A DNA stretch of 64,000 nucleotides from Pontibacter vulgaris (GTDB taxonomy: Bacteria; Bacteroidota; Bacteroidia; Cytophagales; Hymenobacteraceae), in NCBI RefSeq assembly GCF_022758145.1, contig NZ_JAJVDH010000004.1, positions 62,001-126,000 on the forward strand, in the 5' to 3' direction. A program made the translations under genes and the position numbers. The notes under the pieces are model-generated. The model was not told the DNA's origin, did not search any database, and saw nothing but the letters and a program-made list of their open reading frames with translations. Of the stretch, positions 8,340-16,807 are shown in pieces. The number at the start of each line of letters is the position of its first letter. The first letter of the stretch is position 1.

Positions 8340-8450
8340 AAATAATTAAGTATAACGAACGGAAAGATACTATTTTTATAACAGCTTGGTATGAGGTATC
8401 AAAAACACAAAAGCAAATTAATAAACTAGTCAGGCTAATACTTTATTATT

Positions 8451-9572
8451 TTAACCGATCAGCATAAAGCGCTTACCTGGCAGAGCTTTCACCATACCTT
8501 TAAATTCGAGCCCCAATAGTACCGATGCGAGCAGACTAACCGGAACCTGTGCTTTCCAGCTCAGGTTATCCATGTGTTCTTCACGGTTTTGCATCAATAC
8601 CTGTAGTACTTTCATTTCATCCTCCGAAAAATCAGCAGGATTTAGAATAGTTTTGGAAGCCACTTTTTTAGCAGCGGCTTCGTCTTCCAGGTCCCAGTTC
8701 AGCAATTCTACAAGGTCTTGCGGCGAAGTATAAACTGCTGCCTTATGCGATTTTATGAGGTAATTGGTGCCTTCTGAAACCGAAGAGTTAATATTGCCAG
8801 GCACAGCCATTACTTCTTTATCATAACTATGGGCAATGTCAGCGGTAATGAGGGTACCGCTTTTAAAGGCAGCCTCTACTACGATTGTGCAATCAGACAT
8901 GCCGGCGATAATACGGTTCCGGGCCGGAAAACGAGGGGCATCCGGTTTAGTACCAAAGGTGCTTTCAGTGAGTAAACCACCGTTCTCCATCATTTTTTCG
9001 GCATACTTGCGGTGCACTGCAGGATAAATAATGTCCGGGCCGCTGGCCATTACTCCGATAGTAGGCAAACCTGCCTGCAATGCTGCTCTGTGTGAAATTA
9101 TATCAACACCATAAGCCAGACCGCTTACAACCATCACGTTATAGGGTTTCAGGCCTTCCACTATGCGCTCGGTTATACTTTGCCCATAACTGGTTGGTTT
9201 ACGGGTGCCTACAATGCTTATAATGCGTTTGTAGTTGAAGTCAGTGTTGCCGCGGAAGTATAAAAGTACAGGTGCGTCAGCAATCTGTTTCAGGCGGTCG
9301 GGGTAACGTGCTGAAGTATAAAACAGAATATGAACGTCCTGTTCTTCTGCCTTTTTTAGCACCTCTTCAGCCTCTACTAAGGCATATCGGAAGTTATCTG
9401 TCAGGTTACGAACTATTTTATCGCCAACCCCTGGTATCTTCAGTAATTTACCCGGAGGCGTAGAAAACACAGCTTTAGCCGAACCGCAATAGCTTACCAG
9501 CTGGCGCGTGAGCTGTGCGCCAATGCCAGGCAATTTGGTAAGAGCAACTTCGTAAAGGCTGTTTTCAGACAT
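8451..9572 (-). CDS. dprA: DNA-processing protein DprA
   Basis: The 373-residue protein loads RecA on incoming single-stranded DNA during natural transformation, and is widely conserved even where transformation is unproven. It has an N-terminal helix-hairpin-helix region (LTKLPGIGAQLTRQLV and LLKIPGVGDKIV) and a central Rossmann-like DprA domain (ISIVGTRKPTSYGQ, VSGLAYGVDIISHRAAL, FPARNRIIAGMSD, KSGTLITADIA, AVPGNINSSVSEGTNYLI). It ends in a small winged-helix domain. The start is the ATG at 9572, 17 bases after the merR-like gene on the same strand, so the two are probably co-transcribed. Given the iterated DNA word in this genome, its presence is worth noting, but dprA alone does not show competence. 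Confidence 0.95.
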   Translation of the reverse strand: MSENSLYEVALTKLPGIGAQLTRQLVSYCGSAKAVFSTPPGKLLKIPGVGDKIVRNLTDNFRYALVEAEEVLKKAEEQDVHILFYTSARYPDRLKQIADAPVLLYFRGNTDFNYKRIISIVGTRKPTSYGQSITERIVEGLKPYNVMVVSGLAYGVDIISHRAALQAGLPTIGVMASGPDIIYPAVHRKYAEKMMENGGLLTESTFGTKPDAPRFPARNRIIAGMSDCTIVVEAAFKSGTLITADIAHSYDKEVMAVPGNINSSVSEGTNYLIKSHKAAVYTSPQDLVELLNWDLEDEAAAKKVASKTILNPADFSEDEMKVLQVLMQNREEHMDNLSWKAQVPVSLLASVLLGLEFKGMVKALPGKRFMLIG

Positions 9573-9589
9573 GCCTCACAATACGCATG

Positions 9590-9937
9590 TTACGCTTTGG
9601 TGTTTAGTTGTTGCTTTATACCTACCAGAAATTCACGAACTTTTTCAAGCGACTGAATGATCTCGATCTTGTCTTTGGTCTGCACCGACTTGTTCTTCAT
9701 CATTTCTTTAGCCCCTTGTATAGTATAGCCACGCTCTTTAACAAGATGGTAAACCGAACGGAGATTCTCAATATCTTTCTGGGTATACTGGCGGTTACCT
9801 TTTTTACTTTTTTTGGGGCGCAATTGCTCAAATTCGGTCTCCCAGAAACGGATCAGGGAAGGGGCAACATCAAAAATAGCAGCTACTTCACCGATAGAAT
9901 AATACTGCTTCTCTATTTCTTTTTCTTTATAAGGCAT
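9590..9937 (-). CDS. MerR-type transcriptional regulator
   Basis: The 115-residue protein has the MerR winged helix at its N-terminus: YYSIGEVAAIFDVAPSLIRF, then WETEFEQLRPKKSKKGNRQY, then a second helix pair ending LVKERGYTIQGAKEMM. The C-terminal part is a short helix of about 30 residues with no cysteine cluster or ligand domain, so it is not a metal sensor of the classic type. It probably acts as a dimer at a promoter with a long spacer. It directly precedes dprA and may be the first gene of a unit merR-dprA-aminotransferase. Its target is unknown. Confidence 0.88.
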   Translation of the reverse strand: MPYKEKEIEKQYYSIGEVAAIFDVAPSLIRFWETEFEQLRPKKSKKGNRQYTQKDIENLRSVYHLVKERGYTIQGAKEMMKNKSVQTKDKIEIIQSLEKVREFLVGIKQQLNTKA

Positions 9938-10010
9938 ATTAAAAGTCTAAAACGTGGGCAGAAACAGACTAATTTTCGGGCCAATGCTACTGATTACAGG
10001 TAAAATATGC

Positions 10011-10018
10011 TACTTTTG
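10011..10018 (+). promoter_or_regulatory. Possible -7 box for the alaS operon
   Basis: TACTTTTG at 10011-10018 fits TAnnTTTG exactly. I see no good -33 element at the usual spacing. It would leave a leader of about 115 bases before alaS. Confidence 0.4.
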
Positions 10019-10139
10019 CCTAGTAACAGCCATACAGGCAGCTCCTGAAAACCGGTGTTTCTGAATGGCAAAAATTCGATATTTTTTGTTCTTAAACAAC
10101 AAGTATAGCACTTAGTATCTAAAGGCTTAATACTCATAC

Positions 10140-12779
10140 ATGAACTCAGCTGAGATAAGAAAACAGTTCCTCGACTTTTTTGCTTCCAAGCAACATCAGA
10201 TTGTGCCATCGGCACCATTGGTGGTAAAAGATGACCCTACGTTGATGTTTATTAACTCGGGCATGGCTCCCTTTAAAGATTATTTTCTGGGCAACAAACC
10301 TGCGCCGTACAAACGCATAGCCGATACCCAGAAATGCCTGCGTGTGAGCGGAAAGCACAACGACCTGGAAGAAGTAGGTTACGATACCTACCACCATACC
10401 ATGTTCGAAATGCTGGGCAACTGGTCTTTTGGCGATTACTTTAAAAAGGAGGCGCTGGCCTGGTCATGGGAATTGCTCACAGAAGTATACAAACTGCCGA
10501 AAGACAGGCTGTACGTTTCTGTATTTCAGGGCGATGAATCAGAGAACCTGCCAATGGATGAGGATGCCTTTAACATCTGGAAGTCAATGATAGCTGAGGA
10601 CCGCATTTTGATGGGTTCAAAGAAAGATAATTTCTGGGAAATGGGCGATACAGGTCCGTGCGGTCCGTGTTCTGAGATTCATGTTGACTTACGAACAGAG
10701 GAAGAAAGAGCGCAGGTTGATGGCAAAACACTTGTGAATAACGACCACCCGCAGGTAGTGGAGATCTGGAACAACGTATTCATGGAGTTTAACCGCCTGG
10801 CCGATGGCTCGCTGGTAAAACTGCCTGCACAGCATGTAGATACAGGTATGGGCTTCGAGCGTTTGTGCATGGCTATCCAGGGCAAGCGTTCCAACTATGA
10901 TACCGATGTTTTCCAGCCGCTGATCCAGTTTATTGCCAAGGAGGCAGGCGTAACATATGGCGAGAACGAGAAAACAGACATCGCTATACGTGTAATGGCA
11001 GACCATATTCGTGCTATTGCATTTGCTATTTCCGACGGTCAGTTGCCATCAAACAACAAGGCTGGTTATGTAATCCGCCGTATACTTCGCCGCGCAGTAC
11101 GCTACGCCTTCACATTCCTGAATTTCAAAAAGCCGTTCCTGTATAAACTGGCAGCCGTACTGGCCGACCAGATGGAAACTGTTTTCCCGGAACTGAAGCA
11201 ACAGCTTAGCTTTGTTCAGCGTGTTATCGAGGAAGAAGAGAACGCATTCTTAAGAACGCTTGAAAATGGTCTGAAGAGACTGGATGCGCTGGAGGATAAA
11301 TTCAAAGAAAACAATAATACCATCGATGGCAAAACCGCCTTTGAGCTATACGATACCTTCGGTTTCCCGCTGGATTTGACAGCTCTTATTGCCCGCGATA
11401 AAGGCCTTAAGGTAGACGAAGCAGGTTTTAGCGTGGAGATGGAGCAGCAGAAGAACCGTTCCCGCAACGCATCTGCATCAGAGCAAACCGACTGGGTTAT
11501 ACTTCAGCCGGACGTGGTTAACGAGTTTATTGGCTACGATGTAGATACTACGGAATCTCATATTGTGCGCTACCGCCAAGTAAAAACCAAGAACAAGAGC
11601 GAGTATCATATTGTACTGGATAAAACTCCTTTCTATGCTGAAAGCGGTGGCCAGGTAGGCGATACAGGTTACCTGATTTCTGCCACAGAGCAGATCGAAG
11701 TGCTGGATACGAAGAAGGAAAACGATCTTATACTTCATATTACTTCCAAACTTCCCCAAAATCCGGAGGTTGCATTCAAGAGCCAGATAGATGTGGAACG
11801 CCGTAACCTGATCCGTAAGAACCACTCGGCTACGCACTTACTGCATGCTGCTTTACGTAAAGTTTTAGGTGAGCACGTTCAGCAAAAAGGCTCTTTGGTA
11901 AGCGAAAAAGTACTGCGCTTTGACTTCTCTCATTTTGCTAAAATAGAGGAGGCCCAATTGCGTGAAATTGAGCATATCGTGAACGAGCGCGTGCGCCAAA
12001 GCATCCCGTTGGAAGAGCAACGCAACACCCCGATTGCCGACGCAAAGGCAATGGGCGCGATGGCTTTGTTCGGAGAAAAGTACGGCGAGTTTGTTCGTGT
12101 AATTGCTTTTGACCGTGAACACTCGGTAGAGCTTTGCGGAGGTACGCACGTGTACAATACAGGCGAGATTGGTTACTTTAAGATAGTATCTGAAAGCTCT
12201 GTTGCTGCTGGCGTACGTCGTATTGAGGCGCTGACAGCAGCCGCTGCTGAAGATTATATGCAACAGCAACTGAATGAGCTGAATGCCGTGCGTGAAGTAC
12301 TTGGTTCGCAGAGTAACATTTCAGGTGCTGTAGAAAAGCTTCAGGAAGAAAACAAAGCATTGCAGAAACAACTGGAAGCATTCGAGCTGAAACAACTTAC
12401 TACACTGAAAGACAGCCTGGTACAGAAAACGCAGCAACTGGATGGTGTAAATTTTGTAGCTGAGCAGGTAAATGTCAGTAACGCTGATTATCTGAAGAAA
12501 CTAGCTTTTGATATGCGACAGGCAGTAGATAACCTGGTGCTTATACTTGCCGCGGAGATCGAAGGCAAACCACAGATCGCGGTAATGCTTTCGGACAACC
12601 TGGTTTCTGATAAAAAGCTGAATGCCAGCCAGATGGTGCGCGAATTGGCGAAAGAGATCAAAGGTGGCGGCGGCGGCCAGCCATTTTATGCAACAGCTGG
12701 TGGTAAAGAAACAGCCGGCTTGCAAGCCATACCAGCCAAAGCACTGGAGTTAGTAAAATCAATGATTAATAACGGATAA
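10140..12779 (+). CDS. alaS: Alanine--tRNA ligase
   Basis: The 879-residue class II synthetase has the expected length and layout. The N-terminal catalytic core shows FLDFFASKQHQIVPSAPLV, FINSGMAPFKDYFLG and YHHTMFEMLGNWSFGDYFKK. The editing domain has the zinc-binding motifs NHSATHLLHAAL (about residue 560) and CGGTHV (about 665). A coiled coil leads to the C-terminal DHHA1/C-Ala domain ending KGGGGGQPFYATAGGK. It charges tRNA-Ala in the cytoplasm and clears Ser and Gly mischarges. It is probably the first gene of an operon with gatB and a TlpA-like gene. Several TATACTT copies are read as Ile-Leu within it. Confidence 0.97.
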   Translation: MNSAEIRKQFLDFFASKQHQIVPSAPLVVKDDPTLMFINSGMAPFKDYFLGNKPAPYKRIADTQKCLRVSGKHNDLEEVGYDTYHHTMFEMLGNWSFGDYFKKEALAWSWELLTEVYKLPKDRLYVSVFQGDESENLPMDEDAFNIWKSMIAEDRILMGSKKDNFWEMGDTGPCGPCSEIHVDLRTEEERAQVDGKTLVNNDHPQVVEIWNNVFMEFNRLADGSLVKLPAQHVDTGMGFERLCMAIQGKRSNYDTDVFQPLIQFIAKEAGVTYGENEKTDIAIRVMADHIRAIAFAISDGQLPSNNKAGYVIRRILRRAVRYAFTFLNFKKPFLYKLAAVLADQMETVFPELKQQLSFVQRVIEEEENAFLRTLENGLKRLDALEDKFKENNNTIDGKTAFELYDTFGFPLDLTALIARDKGLKVDEAGFSVEMEQQKNRSRNASASEQTDWVILQPDVVNEFIGYDVDTTESHIVRYRQVKTKNKSEYHIVLDKTPFYAESGGQVGDTGYLISATEQIEVLDTKKENDLILHITSKLPQNPEVAFKSQIDVERRNLIRKNHSATHLLHAALRKVLGEHVQQKGSLVSEKVLRFDFSHFAKIEEAQLREIEHIVNERVRQSIPLEEQRNTPIADAKAMGAMALFGEKYGEFVRVIAFDREHSVELCGGTHVYNTGEIGYFKIVSESSVAAGVRRIEALTAAAAEDYMQQQLNELNAVREVLGSQSNISGAVEKLQEENKALQKQLEAFELKQLTTLKDSLVQKTQQLDGVNFVAEQVNVSNADYLKKLAFDMRQAVDNLVLILAAEIEGKPQIAVMLSDNLVSDKKLNASQMVRELAKEIKGGGGGQPFYATAGGKETAGLQAIPAKALELVKSMINNG

Positions 12780-12791
12780 TGATTTACTCAT

Positions 12792-12834
12792 AATGAAGAT
12801 TGATTCATACTTAAAGTATAAATCAATCTTCATT
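12792..12834. repeat. Perfect 14-base inverted repeat in the alaS-gatB gap
   Basis: AATGAAGATTGATT at 12792-12805 is repeated exactly in inverse orientation at 12821-12834. The 15-base loop is itself near-palindromic (ATACTTAAAGTAT) and carries an AAGTATA copy. There is no T run after it, so it is not a standard terminator. It ends 13 bases before the gatB ATG and could form an mRNA hairpin that affects gatB translation or processing. Confidence 0.75.
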
Positions 12835-12847
12835 GATCATTAAAACA

Positions 12848-14305
12848 ATGGATAAAGCAATAAGAGATAAATACCAGGCAATTATAGGTCTGGAAGTGCA
12901 CGCGCAGCTGCTAACAGAAAGTAAGGCCTATTCGTCTGACTCTACTGAGTACGGCGCTATGCCTAATACAAACCTGAGCGTTATTACACTTGGCCACCCG
13001 GGCACATTACCACGCGTGAACAAGAAAGTGGTTGAAATGGCCGTGAAAATGGGTCTGGCTACAAACAGCGAGATTACACGTTACAACCTGTATGCCCGCA
13101 AAAACTATTTCTACCCCGATCTTCCGAAAGGTTACCAGATTACGCAGGATAAAACTCCGATCTGTACGCATGGCCACTTGGTTGTAAAAGATGCAGAAGG
13201 CAACGACAAGCGTATTGGTATCACCCGCATTCACATGGAAGAAGATGCTGGTAAATCAATGCACTTAGCCGGCGAAACTGAAACGCTGGTGGACTTCAAC
13301 CGTGCCGGTGTTCCACTTATCGAGATCGTTTCTGAGCCGGATATCCGTGATTCTGTAGAAGCTTACAACTACCTTACCGAGATAAAGCGACTGGTGAAAT
13401 ACCTCGATATCTGCGACGGTAACATGGAAGAAGGCTCTCTGCGTTGCGATGCCAACATTTCTGTGATGCTGAAGGATTCGCCACTTTGGGGAACCAAGGT
13501 AGAAGTGAAGAACATGAACTCTTTCCGTAACGTGCAGCGTGCCATTGAGCACGAGATAGAGCGCCAGATTGAGATCATTGAAAATGGTGGAACAATCGAT
13601 TCAGAAACCAGGAACTTCGATGCTAATACCGGCAGCACCACAGCCATGCGTTCAAAAGAAACCCTGAATGATTACCGTTACTTCCCGGAGCCGGATCTTC
13701 CGCCGTTGGTTATAGAGCAGGAATGGCTCGATAGCATTCATGCTAACATGCCAAGCTTGCCACAGGAGCTTTACAAGCGCTTTACGCAGGAGTATGGCCT
13801 GCCTGAGTATGATGCCGCCGTATTAACCGATGCAAAAGAAGTAGCTTTATACTTTGAGGAGCTTTGCAAGCATACTTCTAACTATAAAGCAGCCTCTAAC
13901 TGGGTAATGGGCCCTGTTAAATCATACTTGAACGAGCTGCAGCTGCACATCAAAGACTTCCCGCTACAGCCGGAAAGTATAGCAGGCATTATTGCTTTGG
14001 TAGATGATAATAAGGTGAGCCATTCGGTAGCCTCTAAAAAGATATTCCCTTACCTGTTAGAGAACCCGGGCAAAACGGCACAGCAAGTAGCCGAAGAACA
14101 AAACCTGTTACAGGAATCTGATTCGGATGAACTGGCACAGATAGTTGCAGCTGTGCTTGCCGAAAACCCTGCCAAAGTAGCAGAGTATAAAGCCGGTAAA
14201 CAATCGCTTGTAGGTATGTTTATGGGCGAGATAATGAAGAAAACCAAAGGTAAAGCCGATCCTAAAGTAGCTAACCAGTTGCTGCGCGATGGCTTAAACG
14301 CTTAA
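12848..14305 (+). CDS. gatB: Aspartyl/glutamyl-tRNA amidotransferase subunit B
   Basis: The 485-residue protein is the tRNA-binding kinase subunit of the GatCAB complex, which converts Glu-tRNA(Gln) or Asp-tRNA(Asn) to the amide form. Typical blocks are YQAIIGLEVHAQL, LGHPGTLPRVNKKVVE, NYFYPDLPKGYQITQ, ITRIHMEEDAGKS, DFNRAGVPLIEIVSEPD and MEEGSLRCDANIS, with the YqeY-like tail at the C-terminus. The frame extends to a TTG at 12833 inside the inverted repeat, but the ATG at 12848 is the likely start. gatA and gatC are not in the window. It lies between alaS and a lipoprotein gene with short gaps. Confidence 0.96.
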   Translation: MDKAIRDKYQAIIGLEVHAQLLTESKAYSSDSTEYGAMPNTNLSVITLGHPGTLPRVNKKVVEMAVKMGLATNSEITRYNLYARKNYFYPDLPKGYQITQDKTPICTHGHLVVKDAEGNDKRIGITRIHMEEDAGKSMHLAGETETLVDFNRAGVPLIEIVSEPDIRDSVEAYNYLTEIKRLVKYLDICDGNMEEGSLRCDANISVMLKDSPLWGTKVEVKNMNSFRNVQRAIEHEIERQIEIIENGGTIDSETRNFDANTGSTTAMRSKETLNDYRYFPEPDLPPLVIEQEWLDSIHANMPSLPQELYKRFTQEYGLPEYDAAVLTDAKEVALYFEELCKHTSNYKAASNWVMGPVKSYLNELQLHIKDFPLQPESIAGIIALVDDNKVSHSVASKKIFPYLLENPGKTAQQVAEEQNLLQESDSDELAQIVAAVLAENPAKVAEYKAGKQSLVGMFMGEIMKKTKGKADPKVANQLLRDGLNA

Positions 14306-14316
14306 AACCTGATATC

Positions 14317-15429
14317 ATGAAGTATACAAAGTATGTAGTACTGGCTTCGGCTGTAGTAATGCTGGCTGGTTGCAAAGGCAATAAATCAGCTTCTAATGCC
14401 GAAAACACTTATACTATACAAGGTAAACTACAAAATGCTACTCCAGGCAAGATATACTTATTCGAACTTGGCGATCAGCAGTTTATTGCCCGCGATACAG
14501 CTGAAATAGCACAGAATGGTACCTTTAAATTTGAAGGAACGGTAAAAGAACCAACCTTCTACCGCATCAGCCTTGATCAGCAGAACGGCATGATGCTGGT
14601 GCTGGACAATAACGAGATAAAAGTTGAAGCCGATGCTAAAGACCTGAACAATACTGTTAAGGTAGAGGGATCTGAAGATTCTCAACTGTTCCAGCAACTG
14701 AATAAACTGGTAACTGAATCGCGTCAAAAGGAAGTAGAACTGGGCGAGAAGTTTAACAAGGCTATGGCAGAAGGTAAAACCCAGGAAGCCGAAGCACTGA
14801 GAAAAGAGTACCTGGGTATGCAGAAAAAGATAAAGGACTTTATCGCAGCACATCCCAATTCAGTTGTATCAGCTTTTGGTACTTTAAGCTTGGTTGACCC
14901 TAAAAACGATTTTGCTTTTGCTGATAGCATGGCCAACCTGTTTAGCGAGAAACTACCTAATTCAAAGTATACCGCCGTTCTGAACGAGCGCCTGAAAGGC
15001 TTGAGAACAACAGCAATCGGTTCTGTTGCACCGGATATTAGTTTACCTGCACCGGATGGTGGTAGCGTTGCATTATCATCGCTGCGTGGCAAGTATGTAT
15101 TAATAGATTTCTGGGCTAGCTGGTGCGGACCGTGCCGTAAAGAGAACCCGAACGTGGTGCGCATGTACAATCAGTATAAAAACAAAGGCTTCGAAATTTT
15201 CGGCGTATCATTAGACCAGTCAAAAGAAAAATGGTTAAAAGCGATAGCAGACGATAAACTTACCTGGCCACATGTATCTGATTTGAAAGGATGGGAGAGT
15301 GCTGCCGCACAACTTTATGGTATAGAGGCTATTCCGCAAACTATACTTTTAGATAAAGAAGGTCGCATTATTGCAAAAAACCTTCGTGGCCAGGAGCTGG
15401 AAGAGAAGTTGGCCAGTGTACTGAAATAA
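14317..15429 (+). CDS. TlpA-like thiol-disulfide lipoprotein with DUF4369 domain
   Basis: The 370-residue protein starts with a lipoprotein signal (KYTKYVVLASAVVMLAGC, lipobox LAGC). An N-terminal beta-rich domain of the DUF4369 type follows (YTIQGKLQNATPGKIYLFEL), then a charged helical middle (residues about 115-175) and a C-terminal thioredoxin-like domain. That domain has the redox motif in FWASWCGPCRKENP and the cis-Pro region GIEAIPQTILLDKEG. This layout is common in Bacteroidota and places a disulfide reductase in the periplasm, attached to a membrane. The partner is unknown. It starts 11 bases after gatB and ends at a strong terminator, so it is likely the last gene of the alaS unit. 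Confidence 0.85.
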   Translation: MKYTKYVVLASAVVMLAGCKGNKSASNAENTYTIQGKLQNATPGKIYLFELGDQQFIARDTAEIAQNGTFKFEGTVKEPTFYRISLDQQNGMMLVLDNNEIKVEADAKDLNNTVKVEGSEDSQLFQQLNKLVTESRQKEVELGEKFNKAMAEGKTQEAEALRKEYLGMQKKIKDFIAAHPNSVVSAFGTLSLVDPKNDFAFADSMANLFSEKLPNSKYTAVLNERLKGLRTTAIGSVAPDISLPAPDGGSVALSSLRGKYVLIDFWASWCGPCRKENPNVVRMYNQYKNKGFEIFGVSLDQSKEKWLKAIADDKLTWPHVSDLKGWESAAAQLYGIEAIPQTILLDKEGRIIAKNLRGQELEEKLASVLK

Positions 15430-15443
15430 GCAATTATAAACCA

Positions 15444-15495
15444 AAGTATAAAAGAAAAGCCCATCCTGAAGAGGATGGGCTTTTCTTTTATACTT
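15444..15495. terminator. Bidirectional terminator whose outer arms are AAGTATA/TATACTT
   Basis: A perfect 23-base inverted repeat runs from 15444-15466 to 15473-15495 around a TGAAGA loop. The GC-rich core is GCCCATCC/GGATGGGC, flanked by A and T runs. The outermost seven bases of each arm are AAGTATA and TATACTT. It sits between the convergent TlpA-like and HolD-like genes. Confidence 0.9.
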
Positions 15496-15504
15496 ATCTA
15501 ATAC

Positions 15505-16125
15505 CTATAAAAAAACCTGCTTCAGCGCATTCCAAAGGTGCTTTTTCTGCTCCTGGTCTTTATCCAGCACTTCCAGCGATTGCGAAAACACGACTGGCAC
15601 TTCGCCAACAACAACAGGCTTGTATAAAGTAAACTTATCATGCGGCAAGGCAGTGTCTAAACGGCTGGCAAAGCTGATGATGTAATTCACTTTATAGGCA
15701 GCCGCAAGTTCTTCAAACACAACTACCTTCCCGGAAACATTATTTACAAACAGCACATCGGCTATCTGGTAGCCAATAGCCTGAAGTATACGCTGCAGAA
15801 ATTCAGATTTCGGTAAAGCTATAAAGGCTGGCTCAGGTAATGTAACCAGTACTACCAATCCTTTCGCGTCATTACCTATGCTTTCGTATGCAGCTGGTGC
15901 TTCAACTTTAATTTTAGGTAATTTAGGTATAGCAGTGGCAGGTAAAACTACTGGTTCTGGTATTTGCCCACTAACAGGCTCTTTTTCCGGCGTAAGTATA
16001 TCTGCGGTAATAGCAGTTTCCGGAGATTGAACAAAAGTTTCCTCGCCCGGAACCAGGTAAATGGTTTCGGGTAAAAAATTTCTGAAAAACTCGCTGTTCA
16101 GGTTATCTGCCTCCAAAGCTGCCAT
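15505..16125 (-). CDS. Conserved-looking protein of unknown function, possible HolD-like fold
   Basis: The 206-residue protein begins with a segment ending FLPETIYLVPGEE, then a Pro-rich linker (residues about 35-75), then an alpha/beta domain: KGLVVLVTLPEP, LQRILQAIGYQIADVLFVNN, NYIISFASRLD, VVVGEVPVVFSQSLEVL, and a last helix KKHLWNALKQVFL. The order of a strand, a helix, a strand, a late predicted loop and a terminal K..LW helix resembles the DNA polymerase III psi subunit (HolD). This is pattern reading, not a proven homology. It is 5 bases downstream of the thioesterase gene and must share its transcript. I otherwise recognise no family. Confidence 0.6.
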   Translation of the reverse strand: MAALEADNLNSEFFRNFLPETIYLVPGEETFVQSPETAITADILTPEKEPVSGQIPEPVVLPATAIPKLPKIKVEAPAAYESIGNDAKGLVVLVTLPEPAFIALPKSEFLQRILQAIGYQIADVLFVNNVSGKVVVFEELAAAYKVNYIISFASRLDTALPHDKFTLYKPVVVGEVPVVFSQSLEVLDKDQEQKKHLWNALKQVFL

Positions 16126-16130
16126 ACTTA

Positions 16131-16661
16131 TTATGCTTCTTCTTCTTTTATATCGAAGATTGATTTCAACTCGTTTGCCTCGCTTGGCTTCATGCGGCCG
16201 GCAAGTACCAGGCGCAACTGACGGCGACGTAACGCACCATCGTAATGGCTAATTTCTTCTTCTGTTTCAGGTATGGCTTCCGGAACATCAATCGGGTTGC
16301 CAAGCTGGTCTACCGCCACAAAGGTGAAGTATGCCTGGTTCGATTTTACTTTCTTACCGCTCGGAATGTCTTCCGCCCATACATTAATATGCACCTCCAT
16401 AGAAGAACTGAAAGCACGTGTCACTTTTGCTTCTAAGGTAACCACGTTGCCCAGTTTTATACTTTCTTTGAAAGAAACGTTATCTACTGAGGCGGTAACT
16501 ACAATTCGGTTTGAGTGTTTTTGGGCAGCAATTGCCGACACAATATCCATCCAGTGCATCATTTTACCACCCATCAGGTTGTGCAGGGTATTGGTATCGT
16601 TGGGCAATACCAACTCCGTCATGATCACGTAGGATTCTTTTACTGTTTTTTGTTTGCGCAT
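16131..16661 (-). CDS. Acyl-CoA thioesterase, hotdog fold
   Basis: The 176-residue protein belongs to the YciA/ACOT7-type hotdog thioesterases that hydrolyse acyl-CoA. The active-site block NTLHNLMGGKMMHWMDIVSA and the strands VVTASVDNVSFKESIKLGNV, then VHINVWAEDIPSGKK and ANQAYFTFVAVD-like NQAYFTFVAVD fit well. The C-terminal extension after residue 135 (SHYDGALRRRQLRLVLAG) is a charged helix. It should be a cytoplasmic oligomer. A good promoter lies just upstream (16685-16715), giving a leader of about 20 bases, and the possible HolD-like gene follows after 5 bases. Confidence 0.88.
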   Translation of the reverse strand: MRKQKTVKESYVIMTELVLPNDTNTLHNLMGGKMMHWMDIVSAIAAQKHSNRIVVTASVDNVSFKESIKLGNVVTLEAKVTRAFSSSMEVHINVWAEDIPSGKKVKSNQAYFTFVAVDQLGNPIDVPEAIPETEEEISHYDGALRRRQLRLVLAGRMKPSEANELKSIFDIKEEEA

Positions 16662-16684
16662 TGTAAGTTTTTGTAAACTGCGGG

Positions 16685-16715
16685 CAAAGATACGTTGCTA
16701 CACCCGAATCATAAA
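16685..16715 (-). promoter_or_regulatory. Bacteroidota-type promoter for the thioesterase operon
   Basis: On the minus strand TTTA (16712-16715) is followed after exactly 19 bases by TATCTTTG (16685-16692), matching the TTTG-N19-TAnnTTTG pattern with one change. Confidence 0.7.
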
Positions 16716-16807
16716 ACGGTTGAGCCGATTTGCCTTAGAATTTGCAAAAGGATAATAATTTAAATTATAAATGAAGCTGACAAAGCAATACGTAGCATTA
16801 CAGGGTG

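Noticed and set aside
10019..10139. T-box or attenuator in the alaS leader
   Set aside because: No T-box consensus or terminator/antiterminator pair could be found in the 120 bases, and T-boxes are not expected in this phylum.
12793..12850. TTG at 12833 as the gatB start
   Set aside because: It lies within the right arm of the inverted repeat, and the ATG five codons later gives the usual N-terminus.
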